Positions 1-7,319 of a stretch of DNA of 19,841 nucleotides are shown in pieces (positions within the stretch are counted from its first letter, which is position 1; each line of letters opens with the position of its first letter). The stretch covers positions 45,699-65,539 of the forward strand of contig CAJTVL010000017.1 in NCBI GenBank assembly GCA_910579425.1, in the 5' to 3' direction. A program made the translations under genes and the position numbers. Below the pieces are notes generated by a model, which was given only the letters and a program-made list of their open reading frames with translations, was not told the origin of the DNA and did not search any database. The stretch comes from an uncultured Lachnospiraceae bacterium. GTDB taxonomy: Bacteria; Bacillota; Clostridia; Lachnospirales; Lachnospiraceae.

Positions 1-873
1 AGCGCCGGGGGGGGGTTCAACTCTTTCTTCGGGCCGGATCCGGCAGGGCTTTTGGGGGTAGTGATCCTCACCAGTCTGGGAACCTGGGGGCTGCCTCAGA
101 TGGTGCAGAAGTTTTATGCCATCAAGAGCGAAAGCGCCATCAACAAGGGGATGGTGATTTCTACGGTTTTTGCCGCTATTGTTTCCGGCGGGTGTTATTT
201 TCTGGGCGGTTTCGGCCGTCTGTTCAGTGACCGGATCGACATTGCGGCCAACGGCTATGACTCGGTGGTGCCCACCATGCTCTCGGGCCTTCCCACCATT
301 CTGATTGCAGTGGTGGTTATTCTGGTGCTTTCCGCCTCCATGTCCACCCTTTCCTCTCTGGTACTGGCATCAAGCTCTACCTTGACGCTGGACTTTATTA
401 AAGGTAATATAATAAAAGAGATGGATGAGAAACAGCAGGTGAAATGGATGCGCGCCCTTCTGGTGGTGTTTATCGCCATTTCAGTGGTGCTTGCGCTGAT
501 TCAATACCGTTCTAATGTCACCTTTATTGCGCAGCTTATGGGTGTGAGCTGGGGAGCCCTGGCAGGAGCCTTTCTGGCGCCCTTCCTCTATGGTTTATAC
601 TGGAAGCGGACGACCAAGACGGCCTGTTGGGTGAGTTTTCTATTCTCCACAATCGTAATGCTCGCAAACATTTTCTTCCGCCCTGCCTTTCCGGCCTATT
701 TACAGTCGCCCATCAATGCAGGGGCCTTTTGTATGCTGGCAGGGCTGGTGATCGTGCCTGTGGTGAGCGCATTTACCAGAGCGCCCGCTCAGAAGGCATT
801 GGAGGATATTTTCTCCTGCTATGAGAAGAAGGTGACGGTCTCTGTGAAGGATTCCATCGGGGAACAGAACTAA
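1..873 (+). CDS. Sodium:solute symporter (SSS family), C-terminal part
   Basis: The reading frame is open from base 1, so the N-terminal half lies outside the window; about 290 residues remain. The protein is very hydrophobic with several membrane helices. It carries the stretch WGLPQMVQKFYAIKS, followed by a Gly-rich helix, which matches the conserved 'G-x-P-x-x-x-Q-R/K-F-x-A' loop of SSS-family (PutP/PanF-like) transporters. A later segment rich in Ser (SASMSTLSSLVLASSS) fits the Ser/Thr-rich helix that helps bind sodium in this fold. The stop codon is 16 bases before iorA, with AAAGGAGG overlapping the stop, so it is probably the first visible gene of the aryl-pyruvate operon. By context it may import an aromatic amino acid, a keto acid or a related carboxylate. 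The substrate cannot be read from the sequence. The family call is firm; substrate and operon role are inferred. Confidence 0.85.
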   Translation, partial: SAGGGFNSFFGPDPAGLLGVVILTSLGTWGLPQMVQKFYAIKSESAINKGMVISTVFAAIVSGGCYFLGGFGRLFSDRIDIAANGYDSVVPTMLSGLPTILIAVVVILVLSASMSTLSSLVLASSSTLTLDFIKGNIIKEMDEKQQVKWMRALLVVFIAISVVLALIQYRSNVTFIAQLMGVSWGALAGAFLAPFLYGLYWKRTTKTACWVSFLFSTIVMLANIFFRPAFPAYLQSPINAGAFCMLAGLVIVPVVSAFTRAPAQKALEDIFSCYEKKVTVSVKDSIGEQN

Positions 874-889
874 AGGAGGAAAAGGAACT

Positions 890-2617
890 ATGAAAACACT
901 GATGCTTGGCAACGAAGCGGTTGCCAGGGGCCTTTATGAGGCGGGGTGCAGCTTTGTGTCCAGCTATCCGGGTACGCCCAGCACGGAGATTACCGAGTGC
1001 GCCGCCAAATATGAGGAGCTCTACGCGGAATGGGCTCCCAATGAAAAGGTGGCTCTCGAGGCGGCCATGGGAGCCAGCCTGGCCGGGAAGAGGAGCTTCT
1101 GCGCCATGAAGCATGTGGGCCTTAACGTGGCGGCGGATCCCCTTTTTACCATTTCCTATACCGGAGTGAATGCAGGGCTTGTGATCGGCGTGGCCGACGA
1201 TGCCGGGATGCACAGCTCCCAGAACGAGCAGGATTCCCGTCACTATGCGCGGGCGGCCAAGCTTCCCATGTTGGAGCCCTCTGATTCTGCGGAGGCCCTG
1301 GCTTTTGCAAAGCTTGCCTATGCGCTTTCGGAAGAATATGACACGGTGGTTCTGATCAAGATGTGTACCCGTGTGAGCCACTCTCAGAGCGTGGTGGAGA
1401 CGGGGGAGCGAATCCTTCCGGAACAAAAGAAATACGAGAAGAACCCCGCCAAATATGTAATGATGCCGGCTTATGCCAAACAAAAGCACCCCCAGGTGGA
1501 AGAGCGCACCAGGGCTTTAAGGGCCTGGGCGGAGAGTGCGGAAATCAACAGGGTGGAGGAAGGGCAGAATAAGTCCTGGGGGATCATCACCTCATCCACC
1601 TGTTATCAATATGTGAAGGAAGCCCTGGGAGATACCTACCCTGTGCTGAAGCTGGGAATGATCTGGCCCATGCCTGAGCAGATGATCATAGAATTTTCCG
1701 GGGGTGTGGACAGACTTGTGGTGGTGGAGGAGTTAGACGGCTTTATCGAGGAGCACTGCAGGAATCTGGGCCTTAAGGTATCCGGCAAGGAGCTCTTTGG
1801 AGGCATCGGCGAGCTGAGCCAGAATCTGGTGAAGGAAAAGCTGGGCGGCAGGGTGGAGGCCTGCGCCGCTCTGGAAGAGAACATCCCGGCCAGACCGCCG
1901 GTGATGTGTGCGGGATGTCCTCACAGAAGTATCTTTTATGTACTCAAAAAGCTAAAGCTTACGGTTTTGGGCGATATAGGGTGCTATACTCTGGGAGCCG
2001 TTGCGCCTCTTGGGGCCATAGACACCACCATATGTATGGGGGCGTCTGTTTCCGGGCTTCACGGCTTTGTGAAGGCGGGGGATGAAGAGAATGCAGGCAG
2101 GACAGTAGCGGTGATCGGCGATTCCACCTTTATCCATTCCGGCGTCACAGGCCTGATTAATATTGCTTATAATGAATCCAACGCCACCGTAATTATCCTG
2201 GATAATTCCATCACAGGCATGACGGGCCATCAGCAGAATCCCACCACGGGATATAACCTGAAAGGGGATCCCTGTACCAAGATTGATTTGGAGAGCCTTT
2301 GCCGTGCCGTGGGAATCCGGAGGGTGAAGGTGGTTGACCCTTACGATATGGAAGCCACACAGAATGTGATCAAAGAAGAGCTCTCCGTAAAAGAACCTTC
2401 CGTTATCATTTCCAGACGCCCCTGTGCGCTGCTTAAGTATGTGAAACATCCGGGCCCCATCAGCTCCGATCCGGAAAAGTGCAAGGGCTGCAAGGCGTGT
2501 ATGAATATCGGCTGTCCTGCCATCAGCATGGCGGACGGCAAGGCAAAGATTGATGCCACCCTTTGTGTGGGCTGCGGGGTATGTGAGCAGCTCTGCAGGT
2601 TTGATGCGTTGGGGTAA
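890..2617 (+). CDS. iorA: Indolepyruvate:ferredoxin oxidoreductase, alpha subunit
   Basis: 575 residues, the usual length for IorA. The enzyme oxidatively decarboxylates indolepyruvate and other aryl-pyruvates to the aryl-acetyl-CoA, with thiamine diphosphate and ferredoxin as acceptor, in the cytosol. The N-terminal pyrimidine-binding domain has the typical SSYPGTPSTEI start (about residues 24-34). The C-terminal thiamine-binding domain begins near MCAGCPHRS and contains GDSTFIHSG followed by a run ending in ILDN, the usual GDS-to-N diphosphate motif. The last 55 residues form a two-cluster ferredoxin domain: CKGCKACMNIGCP (C-x2-C-x2-C-x4-C-P) and CVGCGVCEQLCR (C-x2-C-x2-C-x3-C). The start is the ATG at 890, 9-10 bases after AAAGGAGG. 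It lies 17 bases upstream of iorB, its obligate partner. Function of the family is established; in vivo substrate preference (indole-, phenyl- or hydroxyphenyl-pyruvate) is not readable. Confidence 0.96.
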   Translation: MKTLMLGNEAVARGLYEAGCSFVSSYPGTPSTEITECAAKYEELYAEWAPNEKVALEAAMGASLAGKRSFCAMKHVGLNVAADPLFTISYTGVNAGLVIGVADDAGMHSSQNEQDSRHYARAAKLPMLEPSDSAEALAFAKLAYALSEEYDTVVLIKMCTRVSHSQSVVETGERILPEQKKYEKNPAKYVMMPAYAKQKHPQVEERTRALRAWAESAEINRVEEGQNKSWGIITSSTCYQYVKEALGDTYPVLKLGMIWPMPEQMIIEFSGGVDRLVVVEELDGFIEEHCRNLGLKVSGKELFGGIGELSQNLVKEKLGGRVEACAALEENIPARPPVMCAGCPHRSIFYVLKKLKLTVLGDIGCYTLGAVAPLGAIDTTICMGASVSGLHGFVKAGDEENAGRTVAVIGDSTFIHSGVTGLINIAYNESNATVIILDNSITGMTGHQQNPTTGYNLKGDPCTKIDLESLCRAVGIRRVKVVDPYDMEATQNVIKEELSVKEPSVIISRRPCALLKYVKHPGPISSDPEKCKGCKACMNIGCPAISMADGKAKIDATLCVGCGVCEQLCRFDALG

Positions 2618-2634
2618 GGAAAAAGGAGGCGAGA

Positions 2635-3213
2635 TTGAAAATGGAGACAAAAAACATCATGATCGTGGGTGTAGGCGGTCAGGGAACCCTGCTTGCCAGT
2701 AAGCTTTTAGGCCGTCTGCTTCTTGGGAAGGGATTTGACGTGAAAGTCAGCGAGGTACACGGAATGAGCCAGAGAGGCGGAAGCGTGGTCACCTATGTCA
2801 GGTGGGGGGAGCAGGTATATTCTCCGATTATCGATAAGGGAGAGGCGGACTGTATTCTTTCCTTCGAGCTTTTGGAGGCGGCCCGCTACACGGAATACTT
2901 AAAGCCCGGCGGCAGGATAATCGTGAACTCTCAGCAGATCAACCCCATGCCTGTCATCGCGGGGGCGGCCGTTTACCCGCAAAATTTGGAGGAGAAGATG
3001 AGCGCTCTCGGGATACAAGTGGATGCCATAGATGCCCTTGCCCTGGCGGAGCAGGCAGGAAGCAGCAAGGCCGTGAACCTGGTGCTCATGGGCAGGCTTG
3101 CCAGGCAGTTTGATTTTACTGATGAGGAATGGATGGAGGCCATCGAGCAGAGTGTGCCGCCCAAATTTCTGGAAATGAACAAAAAAGCATTTGAGCTGGG
3201 CTTAAGTGCGTAA
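2635..3213 (+). CDS. iorB: Indolepyruvate:ferredoxin oxidoreductase, beta subunit
   Basis: About 192 residues, matching the pyruvate ferredoxin/flavodoxin oxidoreductase gamma domain that makes up IorB. The N-terminus IMIVGVGGQGTLLASK is the diagnostic glycine-rich motif of this domain, and VHGMSQRGGSVVTYVR follows as in other family members. It forms the second subunit of the IorAB complex and supplies the CoA-side part of the active site. Two starts are possible: TTG at 2635, five bases after GGAGG, or ATG at 2641, eleven bases after it. The difference is only two residues. It sits between iorA and the CoA-ligase gene, 23 bases from the latter, with a GGGGGAAGGAG ribosome site between them. 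Nothing suggests damage. Confidence 0.95.
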   Translation: MKMETKNIMIVGVGGQGTLLASKLLGRLLLGKGFDVKVSEVHGMSQRGGSVVTYVRWGEQVYSPIIDKGEADCILSFELLEAARYTEYLKPGGRIIVNSQQINPMPVIAGAAVYPQNLEEKMSALGIQVDAIDALALAEQAGSSKAVNLVLMGRLARQFDFTDEEWMEAIEQSVPPKFLEMNKKAFELGLSA

Positions 3214-3236
3214 GGGGGAAGGAGAAAGGACTGAAA

Positions 3237-4535
3237 ATGGGACAGTATTACCAGAAAGAGATTGAGACAGCGAGCAGAGAACAGATCCTTGCATGGCAGA
3301 ATGAGCGTCTGGTAAAGCAGGTGCATCATGTGTGGGAGCATGTGCCCTATTACCGTGCAAAGATGGAGGAGAAAGGACTTGTGCCGGAGGATATTAAGGG
3401 TGTGGAGGACTTACATAAGCTTCCTTTTCTGACAAAGGACGACCTGCGGGAGGCCTATCCCTACGGCCTTTTGGCAAAGCCCCTCAAAGACTGTGTGCGG
3501 ATCCAGTCCACATCGGGAACCACGGGACGAAGAGTAGTTGCCTTTTATACCCAGCATGACATTGATTTATGGGAGGATTGCTGTGCAAGAGCCATTGTGG
3601 CGGCAGGAGGAACCGACGAAGACGTATGCCATGTATGTTACGGCTACGGGCTTTTTACAGGAGGCCCCGGCCTGAACGGAGGAAGCCATAAGGTAGGCTG
3701 CCTGACCCTTCCCATGTCCTCAGGAAATACGGACCGTCAATTGCAGTTTATGGTGGATCTGGAGGCTACGATTCTCTGCTGTACCCCTTCCTATGCGGCT
3801 TTTTTGGCGGAGAGCATTCACGAGAGAGGGCTTCGGGACAAGATTAAACTGAAAGCGGGAATTTTCGGAGCGGAGGCCTGGAGCGAGGAGATGCGCCGGG
3901 ATATTCAGGATAAGCTTGGCATTAAGGCCTATGACATTTACGGGCTTACGGAGACCAGCGGCCCCGGAGTGGCTTTCGAGTGCGGTGAGCAGACCGGAAT
4001 GCATATCAACGAGGATCACTTTATTGCGGAGATCATCGATCCGGATACGGGGGAAGTACTTCCCGAGGGAAGCAAGGGAGAGCTGGTATTCACTGCAATC
4101 ACCAAGGAGGCATTTCCTCTTCTTCGCTACCGCACCAGAGACATCTGCATTCTAACCAGAGAGAAATGTTCCTGCGGCCGTACCCATGTGAAGATGAGCA
4201 AGCCCATGGGCAGAAGCGACGATATGCTGATCGTCAAGGGCGTCAATGTGTTCCCGTCCCAGATCGAGACCGTGCTTCTGGAACAGGGTTATCCCGCAAA
4301 CTATCAGATCATTGTGGATCGGGTGAAAAATTCCGATACCATCGAGGTAATGGTGGAGATGACCGCCGAAAACTTCTCCGATAATTTAGGTAAGATTACG
4401 GAGATGGAAAAGGCTCTGGTATCCGCCCTTAAGGCCATGCTTGGAATCTATGCCAAGGTGCGTCTGGTAGCGCCCAAGTCCATTACAAGGAGCGAGGGCA
4501 AGGCAGTGCGAGTCATCGACAAGCGGAAAATATAA
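3237..4535 (+). CDS. paaK: Phenylacetate-CoA ligase family enzyme (AMP-forming)
   Basis: 432 residues, the usual length for PaaK-type adenylating enzymes. The ATP-binding loop STSGTTGRR is at residues 91-99, the adenylate motif is IYGLTETSGPG in mid-protein, and the C-terminal hinge/lid has MGRSDDMLIVKGVNVFPSQIE. A CSCGR motif just before the lid is common in this subfamily. The enzyme links an aryl-acetate to CoA through an adenylate. Beside IorAB it could activate free phenyl- or indole-acetate, or run in reverse to release the acid from the IorAB product. Paired iorAB-paaK genes are a known arrangement in anaerobic bacteria and archaea. ATG at 3237 has an adequate ribosome site. Substrate (phenyl-, hydroxyphenyl- or indole-acetate) and direction are inference. 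Confidence 0.9.
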   Translation: MGQYYQKEIETASREQILAWQNERLVKQVHHVWEHVPYYRAKMEEKGLVPEDIKGVEDLHKLPFLTKDDLREAYPYGLLAKPLKDCVRIQSTSGTTGRRVVAFYTQHDIDLWEDCCARAIVAAGGTDEDVCHVCYGYGLFTGGPGLNGGSHKVGCLTLPMSSGNTDRQLQFMVDLEATILCCTPSYAAFLAESIHERGLRDKIKLKAGIFGAEAWSEEMRRDIQDKLGIKAYDIYGLTETSGPGVAFECGEQTGMHINEDHFIAEIIDPDTGEVLPEGSKGELVFTAITKEAFPLLRYRTRDICILTREKCSCGRTHVKMSKPMGRSDDMLIVKGVNVFPSQIETVLLEQGYPANYQIIVDRVKNSDTIEVMVEMTAENFSDNLGKITEMEKALVSALKAMLGIYAKVRLVAPKSITRSEGKAVRVIDKRKI

Positions 4536-4579
4536 AAGCGGATTAAAAAAAGCTGATTCAAATAAGGGAGGAGAACAAT

Positions 4580-5011
4580 ATGACAATACCTCAAATTTCG
4601 GTATTCCTTGAAAACAAAGCGGGACAGCTTGCGGATATTACCAGTATTTTATCGGATAACCAGATAAATATGCGGGCAATCAATATTGCAGAGACGGCGG
4701 ATTACGGCGTTCTGCGTCTGATTGTGGATGATGCGTCGAAGGCTTCCTCCATTCTCTTAGAGCAGGGCTTTATTCTGACTATGACGCCTGTGGTAGGTGT
4801 GGCTGTTCCTGACACGCCGGGCGGGCTGAGCAAGGTGCTGGGCGTGATTTCCCGCGCAGAGATTGATGTGGAGTATATGTATTCTGTTTTCGGACAGAGA
4901 GACGGACAGGCCTGCATGATCTTCCGTGTGGCGGATTCGGACGCTCTGACAAAGCTTCTTGAAGCGAACGGCATCGGCACCATTACAGGAGAGGATCTGG
5001 GACTTCACTGA
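4580..5011 (+). CDS. Tandem ACT-domain protein
   Basis: 143 residues made of two ACT domains: roughly residues 1-66 (ISVFLENKAGQLADITSIL) and 70-143 (GVAVPDTPGGLSKVLGVIS). Each has the N-G/P-G-x-L turn where ACT domains usually bind amino acids at a dimer interface. There is no catalytic or DNA-binding domain. Such stand-alone double-ACT proteins are often encoded after iorAB-paaK genes and are thought to sense an amino acid. Here an aromatic amino acid is the obvious candidate, but this is inference. The ATG at 4580 follows AAGGGAGGAG. The gene is 44 bases after the ligase and 37 bases before a response regulator. I see no terminator in the latter gap, so read-through into the next module is possible. 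Confidence 0.88.
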   Translation: MTIPQISVFLENKAGQLADITSILSDNQINMRAINIAETADYGVLRLIVDDASKASSILLEQGFILTMTPVVGVAVPDTPGGLSKVLGVISRAEIDVEYMYSVFGQRDGQACMIFRVADSDALTKLLEANGIGTITGEDLGLH

Positions 5012-5048
5012 GAAGGAATTTCGAAAAGGAGATGGAAGCAGGATAAAC

Positions 5049-5744
5049 ATGGACAAAGCGATGCCTGAAATTTTAGTGGTGGAGGATGATCTTGCTCTGA
5101 GCACAGGGCTTTGCTTTGAGCTGGATGAGGGCGGCTGTCTGACGGTGGCCGCCTACAACTGCCAGAAGGCCCGGCGGCTTTTGAAGAGCACCCGTTTTGA
5201 TCTGGTTCTTCTGGACGTGAATCTTCCGGATGGAAGCGGATTTGACCTTTGCCGGGAGATAAAGGAGAGCCGGCCGGGGCTGCCGGTGATTTTTTTGACT
5301 GCCAATGATTTGGAGCAGGATATTTTAAACGGATTTGACCTTGGAGCGGAGGATTACATTACCAAGCCTTTTCATGTCCAGATACTGAAACGCCGGGTGG
5401 ATGTGGCTCTGCGCCGGGGGAGCGCAAAGGCGCAGGAGGACTGTTTTGACGATGGCTTTCTGCACCTTAATTTCCAGTCCCTCTCGGCAGTCCGAAAAGG
5501 GGAACGGCTGGCGGTCACTCCCAATGAATATAAGCTGCTGCGGATATTGAGAGCCAACGCGGGAAACATTGTGACCAGGCAGATTCTGCTGGAAAAGTTC
5601 TGGGACAGCGAGGGCAGCTTTATTGACGATCATACCCTTACCGTGACCATGAACTGCCTGCGGGCCAAGATAGAGGATTCAGAGCATTCCTATATCAAAA
5701 CCGTCCGCGGGCTGGGATATATCTGGACGGGGGTGGGGGAATGA
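5049..5744 (+). CDS. OmpR-family response regulator of the damaged ABC module
   Basis: 231 residues with a receiver domain and a winged-helix DNA-binding domain. Receiver landmarks are the acidic pocket VEDD (residues 11-14), phospho-acceptor Asp56 in LLDVNLP, and the switch Lys in ITKPF. The effector domain carries YKLLRILRANAG and ends in KTVRGLGYIW, the usual wing of OmpR-type proteins. I place the start at ATG 5049 because AGGA lies five bases upstream. A longer frame runs back to 4959 but would overlap the ACT gene, and ATG 5061 is also possible. Its stop overlaps the kinase start (ATGA at 5741-5744). It is the only intact gene of the module and may still bind the phased repeats at 7203-7230. 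With its kinase broken, it may be orphaned or served by another kinase. Confidence 0.93.
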   Translation: MDKAMPEILVVEDDLALSTGLCFELDEGGCLTVAAYNCQKARRLLKSTRFDLVLLDVNLPDGSGFDLCREIKESRPGLPVIFLTANDLEQDILNGFDLGAEDYITKPFHVQILKRRVDVALRRGSAKAQEDCFDDGFLHLNFQSLSAVRKGERLAVTPNEYKLLRILRANAGNIVTRQILLEKFWDSEGSFIDDHTLTVTMNCLRAKIEDSEHSYIKTVRGLGYIWTGVGE

Positions 5745-6739
5745 GAGCGCGGGTGTTAATGACGCTGCCGGCGCTTTTGCTGATCCTTTCAGGGGCGCTG
5801 GCAGGCTTTATACCCTCTGAGGGAACGGGGGCGCTTCTGACCGGAGCCGGCGTCCTTATTTTTCTGCTGTCCCATGCATGGAAGCTTCGGCAGGACCGGG
5901 AGCAGGCCGGGTTTGCCAATGAAATCTGCGACACAATAGACGCTCTCATGGAGGGACGAAAACCAGAGAATTATGAGCCTTATGAGGATTCCCGGCTTTC
6001 TAAGGTGCAGGGGAAGCTTGTAGCGTATTCTGACGCGGTACAGGAGGGAATAAGGCAGGTTGAAGAGCAGAGGCAGACCATTCAGGAGCTGGTCAGCGAT
6101 ATATCCCATCAGGTGAAGACGCCCATTGCGAATATCAGGATGTTTGCGGATATTGTGCAAGGGCACCGCCTGCCGCAGGAGAAACAGGATGAATTCCTTA
6201 AGACAATGACATCCCAGATTGATAAGCTGGACTTTTTGCTGCAGTCCCTGATCAAGATGTCCCGGCTGGAGACAGGGACATTTGCCCTGCATATGGAAAA
6301 GGGCAGCCTCTACAGTACCCTTGCAGAGGCTGTCAACGGTATATGGGCAAGGGCGGAACAGAAAAAGATCCGGATTTCATTGGAATGCGGGAGAAATATT
6401 GTGCTGTGACATGATGCCAAATGGACGGCGGAGGCGCTGGGGAATATTCTGGAGAACGCCGTAAAGTATACGCCGGAGGGCGGTGCGGTGAGAGTCAGTG
6501 TCATTCCCTGGCAATTTTATACCCGGATTGACATTGCGGACACAGGGATCGGCATTTCCGGGGAGCATTATCACGACGTGTTCCGGCGTTTCTACCGGGG
6601 CCGGGAAGCGGCAGGGGAAGAAGGCCTGGGCCTTGGACTGTATCTGGCCCGGGATATTATTATGCGCCAAAAGGGCTATATCACCGTGCAGTCAGAGGAG
6701 GGAGAGGGAACCACCTTTTCCGTATTTCTGCCTGACTGA
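5741..6739 (+). pseudogene. Sensor histidine kinase interrupted by an in-frame TGA
   Basis: The frame runs from ATG 5741 to the TGA at 6737-6739 but has an internal TGA at 6407-6409, codon 223. Before it: two adjacent N-terminal membrane helices with almost no extracellular loop (about residues 6-47), typical of small intramembrane-sensing kinases found beside peptide-transport ABC genes. A dimerisation/H-box domain SDISHQVKTPIANI follows, with phospho-acceptor His123. After it, in the same frame: the N-box HDAKWTAEALGNILENAVKY, the G1 box DIADTGIGIS and the G2 box GLGLGLYLARDI, then a normal end. The nonsense codon falls exactly before the N-box, so a terminated product would have the dimerisation domain but no ATP-binding domain. 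All else is intact, which suggests a recent point mutation or a base-call error. A second start inside (6488) would lack the N-box and is unlikely to be functional. Confidence 0.88.
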
Positions 6740-6780
6740 AAAGGGGAGCTCTGTGATGCTGGCATAAAGGAGGAAGGAGT

Positions 6781-7176
6781 ATGGATATTGTAACCATCTG
6801 CGGCCTGAAAAAATATTTCGGCGCAGGAAGACGTCTTGTGAAAGCCCTGGACGATTCATTCCCAGACAGAGCCTTTTTTGCCGGGCTCACAGATTTTCTG
6901 GAACTGAGTGACCGCCTGGACTGGTATCCCCGCATGCTCTCAGGCGGCCAGCAGAAGCGTGTGGCAATCGCCAGAGCCTTGATCACAAAGCCGGCGCTCA
7001 TTCTGGCTGACGAGCCCACCGGCAGTCTGGATCTAAAGAACGGCCGGAATATAGCGGGTTTGCTCAGGAGAACGACGGACGTGTTTCATCAGACGCTGGT
7101 TATGGTCACACACAGCAGGGAGCTGGCTCAGATGGCAGACCGGGTGGTACGTCTTCGGGACGGGCGGCTTATATAA
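6781..7176 (+). pseudogene. ABC transporter ATPase lacking Walker A (internal deletion)
   Basis: 131 codons instead of the roughly 230-255 usual for MacB/BceA-type ATPases. The N-terminus ICGLKKYFGAGRRLVKALDD is normal for the family, but the reading then jumps to FPDRAFFAGLTDFLELSDRL, which belongs after the Q-loop region. The Walker A loop (GxxGxGKST), the Q-loop and the segment between them are absent. The signature LSGGQQKRVAIARAL, Walker B LILADEPTGSLD, D-loop and H-loop (VMVTHS) are all present. The frame is kept across the junction near 6856-6870, so a short protein could be made but should not bind ATP normally. The start has AAAGGAGG a few bases upstream. It follows the kinase by 41 bases. 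I read it as a deletion derivative rather than a novel short protein. Confidence 0.87.
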
Positions 7177-7202
7177 GGCGGGGGAGGGGAAGGTTACAAA
7201 AA

Positions 7203-7246
7203 TGTACCTTTTTTGTAACCCGGTTGTGACACAGGCGCGGTAATAT
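7203..7246 (+). promoter_or_regulatory. Phased response-regulator operator and promoter before the permease
   Basis: Three copies of TGTnMC occur at an exact 11-base period: TGTACC (7203), TGTAAC (7214) and TGTGAC (7225). They are followed 10 bases later by TAATAT (7241-7246), a good -10 box with no normal -35 box. Direct repeats at 10-11 bases upstream of a bare -10 are typical of OmpR-family activation sites. The left part also forms an 11-bp perfect inverted repeat, GGTTACAAAAA (7192-7202) with TTTTTGTAACC (7210-7220). Probable regulator: the response regulator at 5049-5744 (inference). Confidence 0.6.
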
Positions 7247-7319
7247 TTAGGCAGATCGGCTCCCTTTGGGGGAGGCATACGGTTTTTGTTTATTACAAGC
7301 TAAAAAGGAGGTAGCCCCT

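Noticed and set aside
773..1489. A 238-codon open frame antisense to the symporter end and iorA
   Set aside because: Shadow of iorA; no motif, start context or family resemblance.
1952..2650. A 232-codon open frame antisense to iorA
   Set aside because: Shadow of the thiamine and ferredoxin domains of iorA; it has no supporting signal.
6407..6409. The in-frame TGA of the kinase as a selenocysteine codon
   Set aside because: No convincing stem-loop follows within the expected distance, histidine kinases do not use Sec at this place, and the neighbouring genes are also damaged.
7192..7220. The 11-bp inverted repeat as a terminator after the truncated ATPase
   Set aside because: AT-rich stem with no T-tract after it (CCGG follows), and the phased direct repeats with a -10 box explain it better as an operator.
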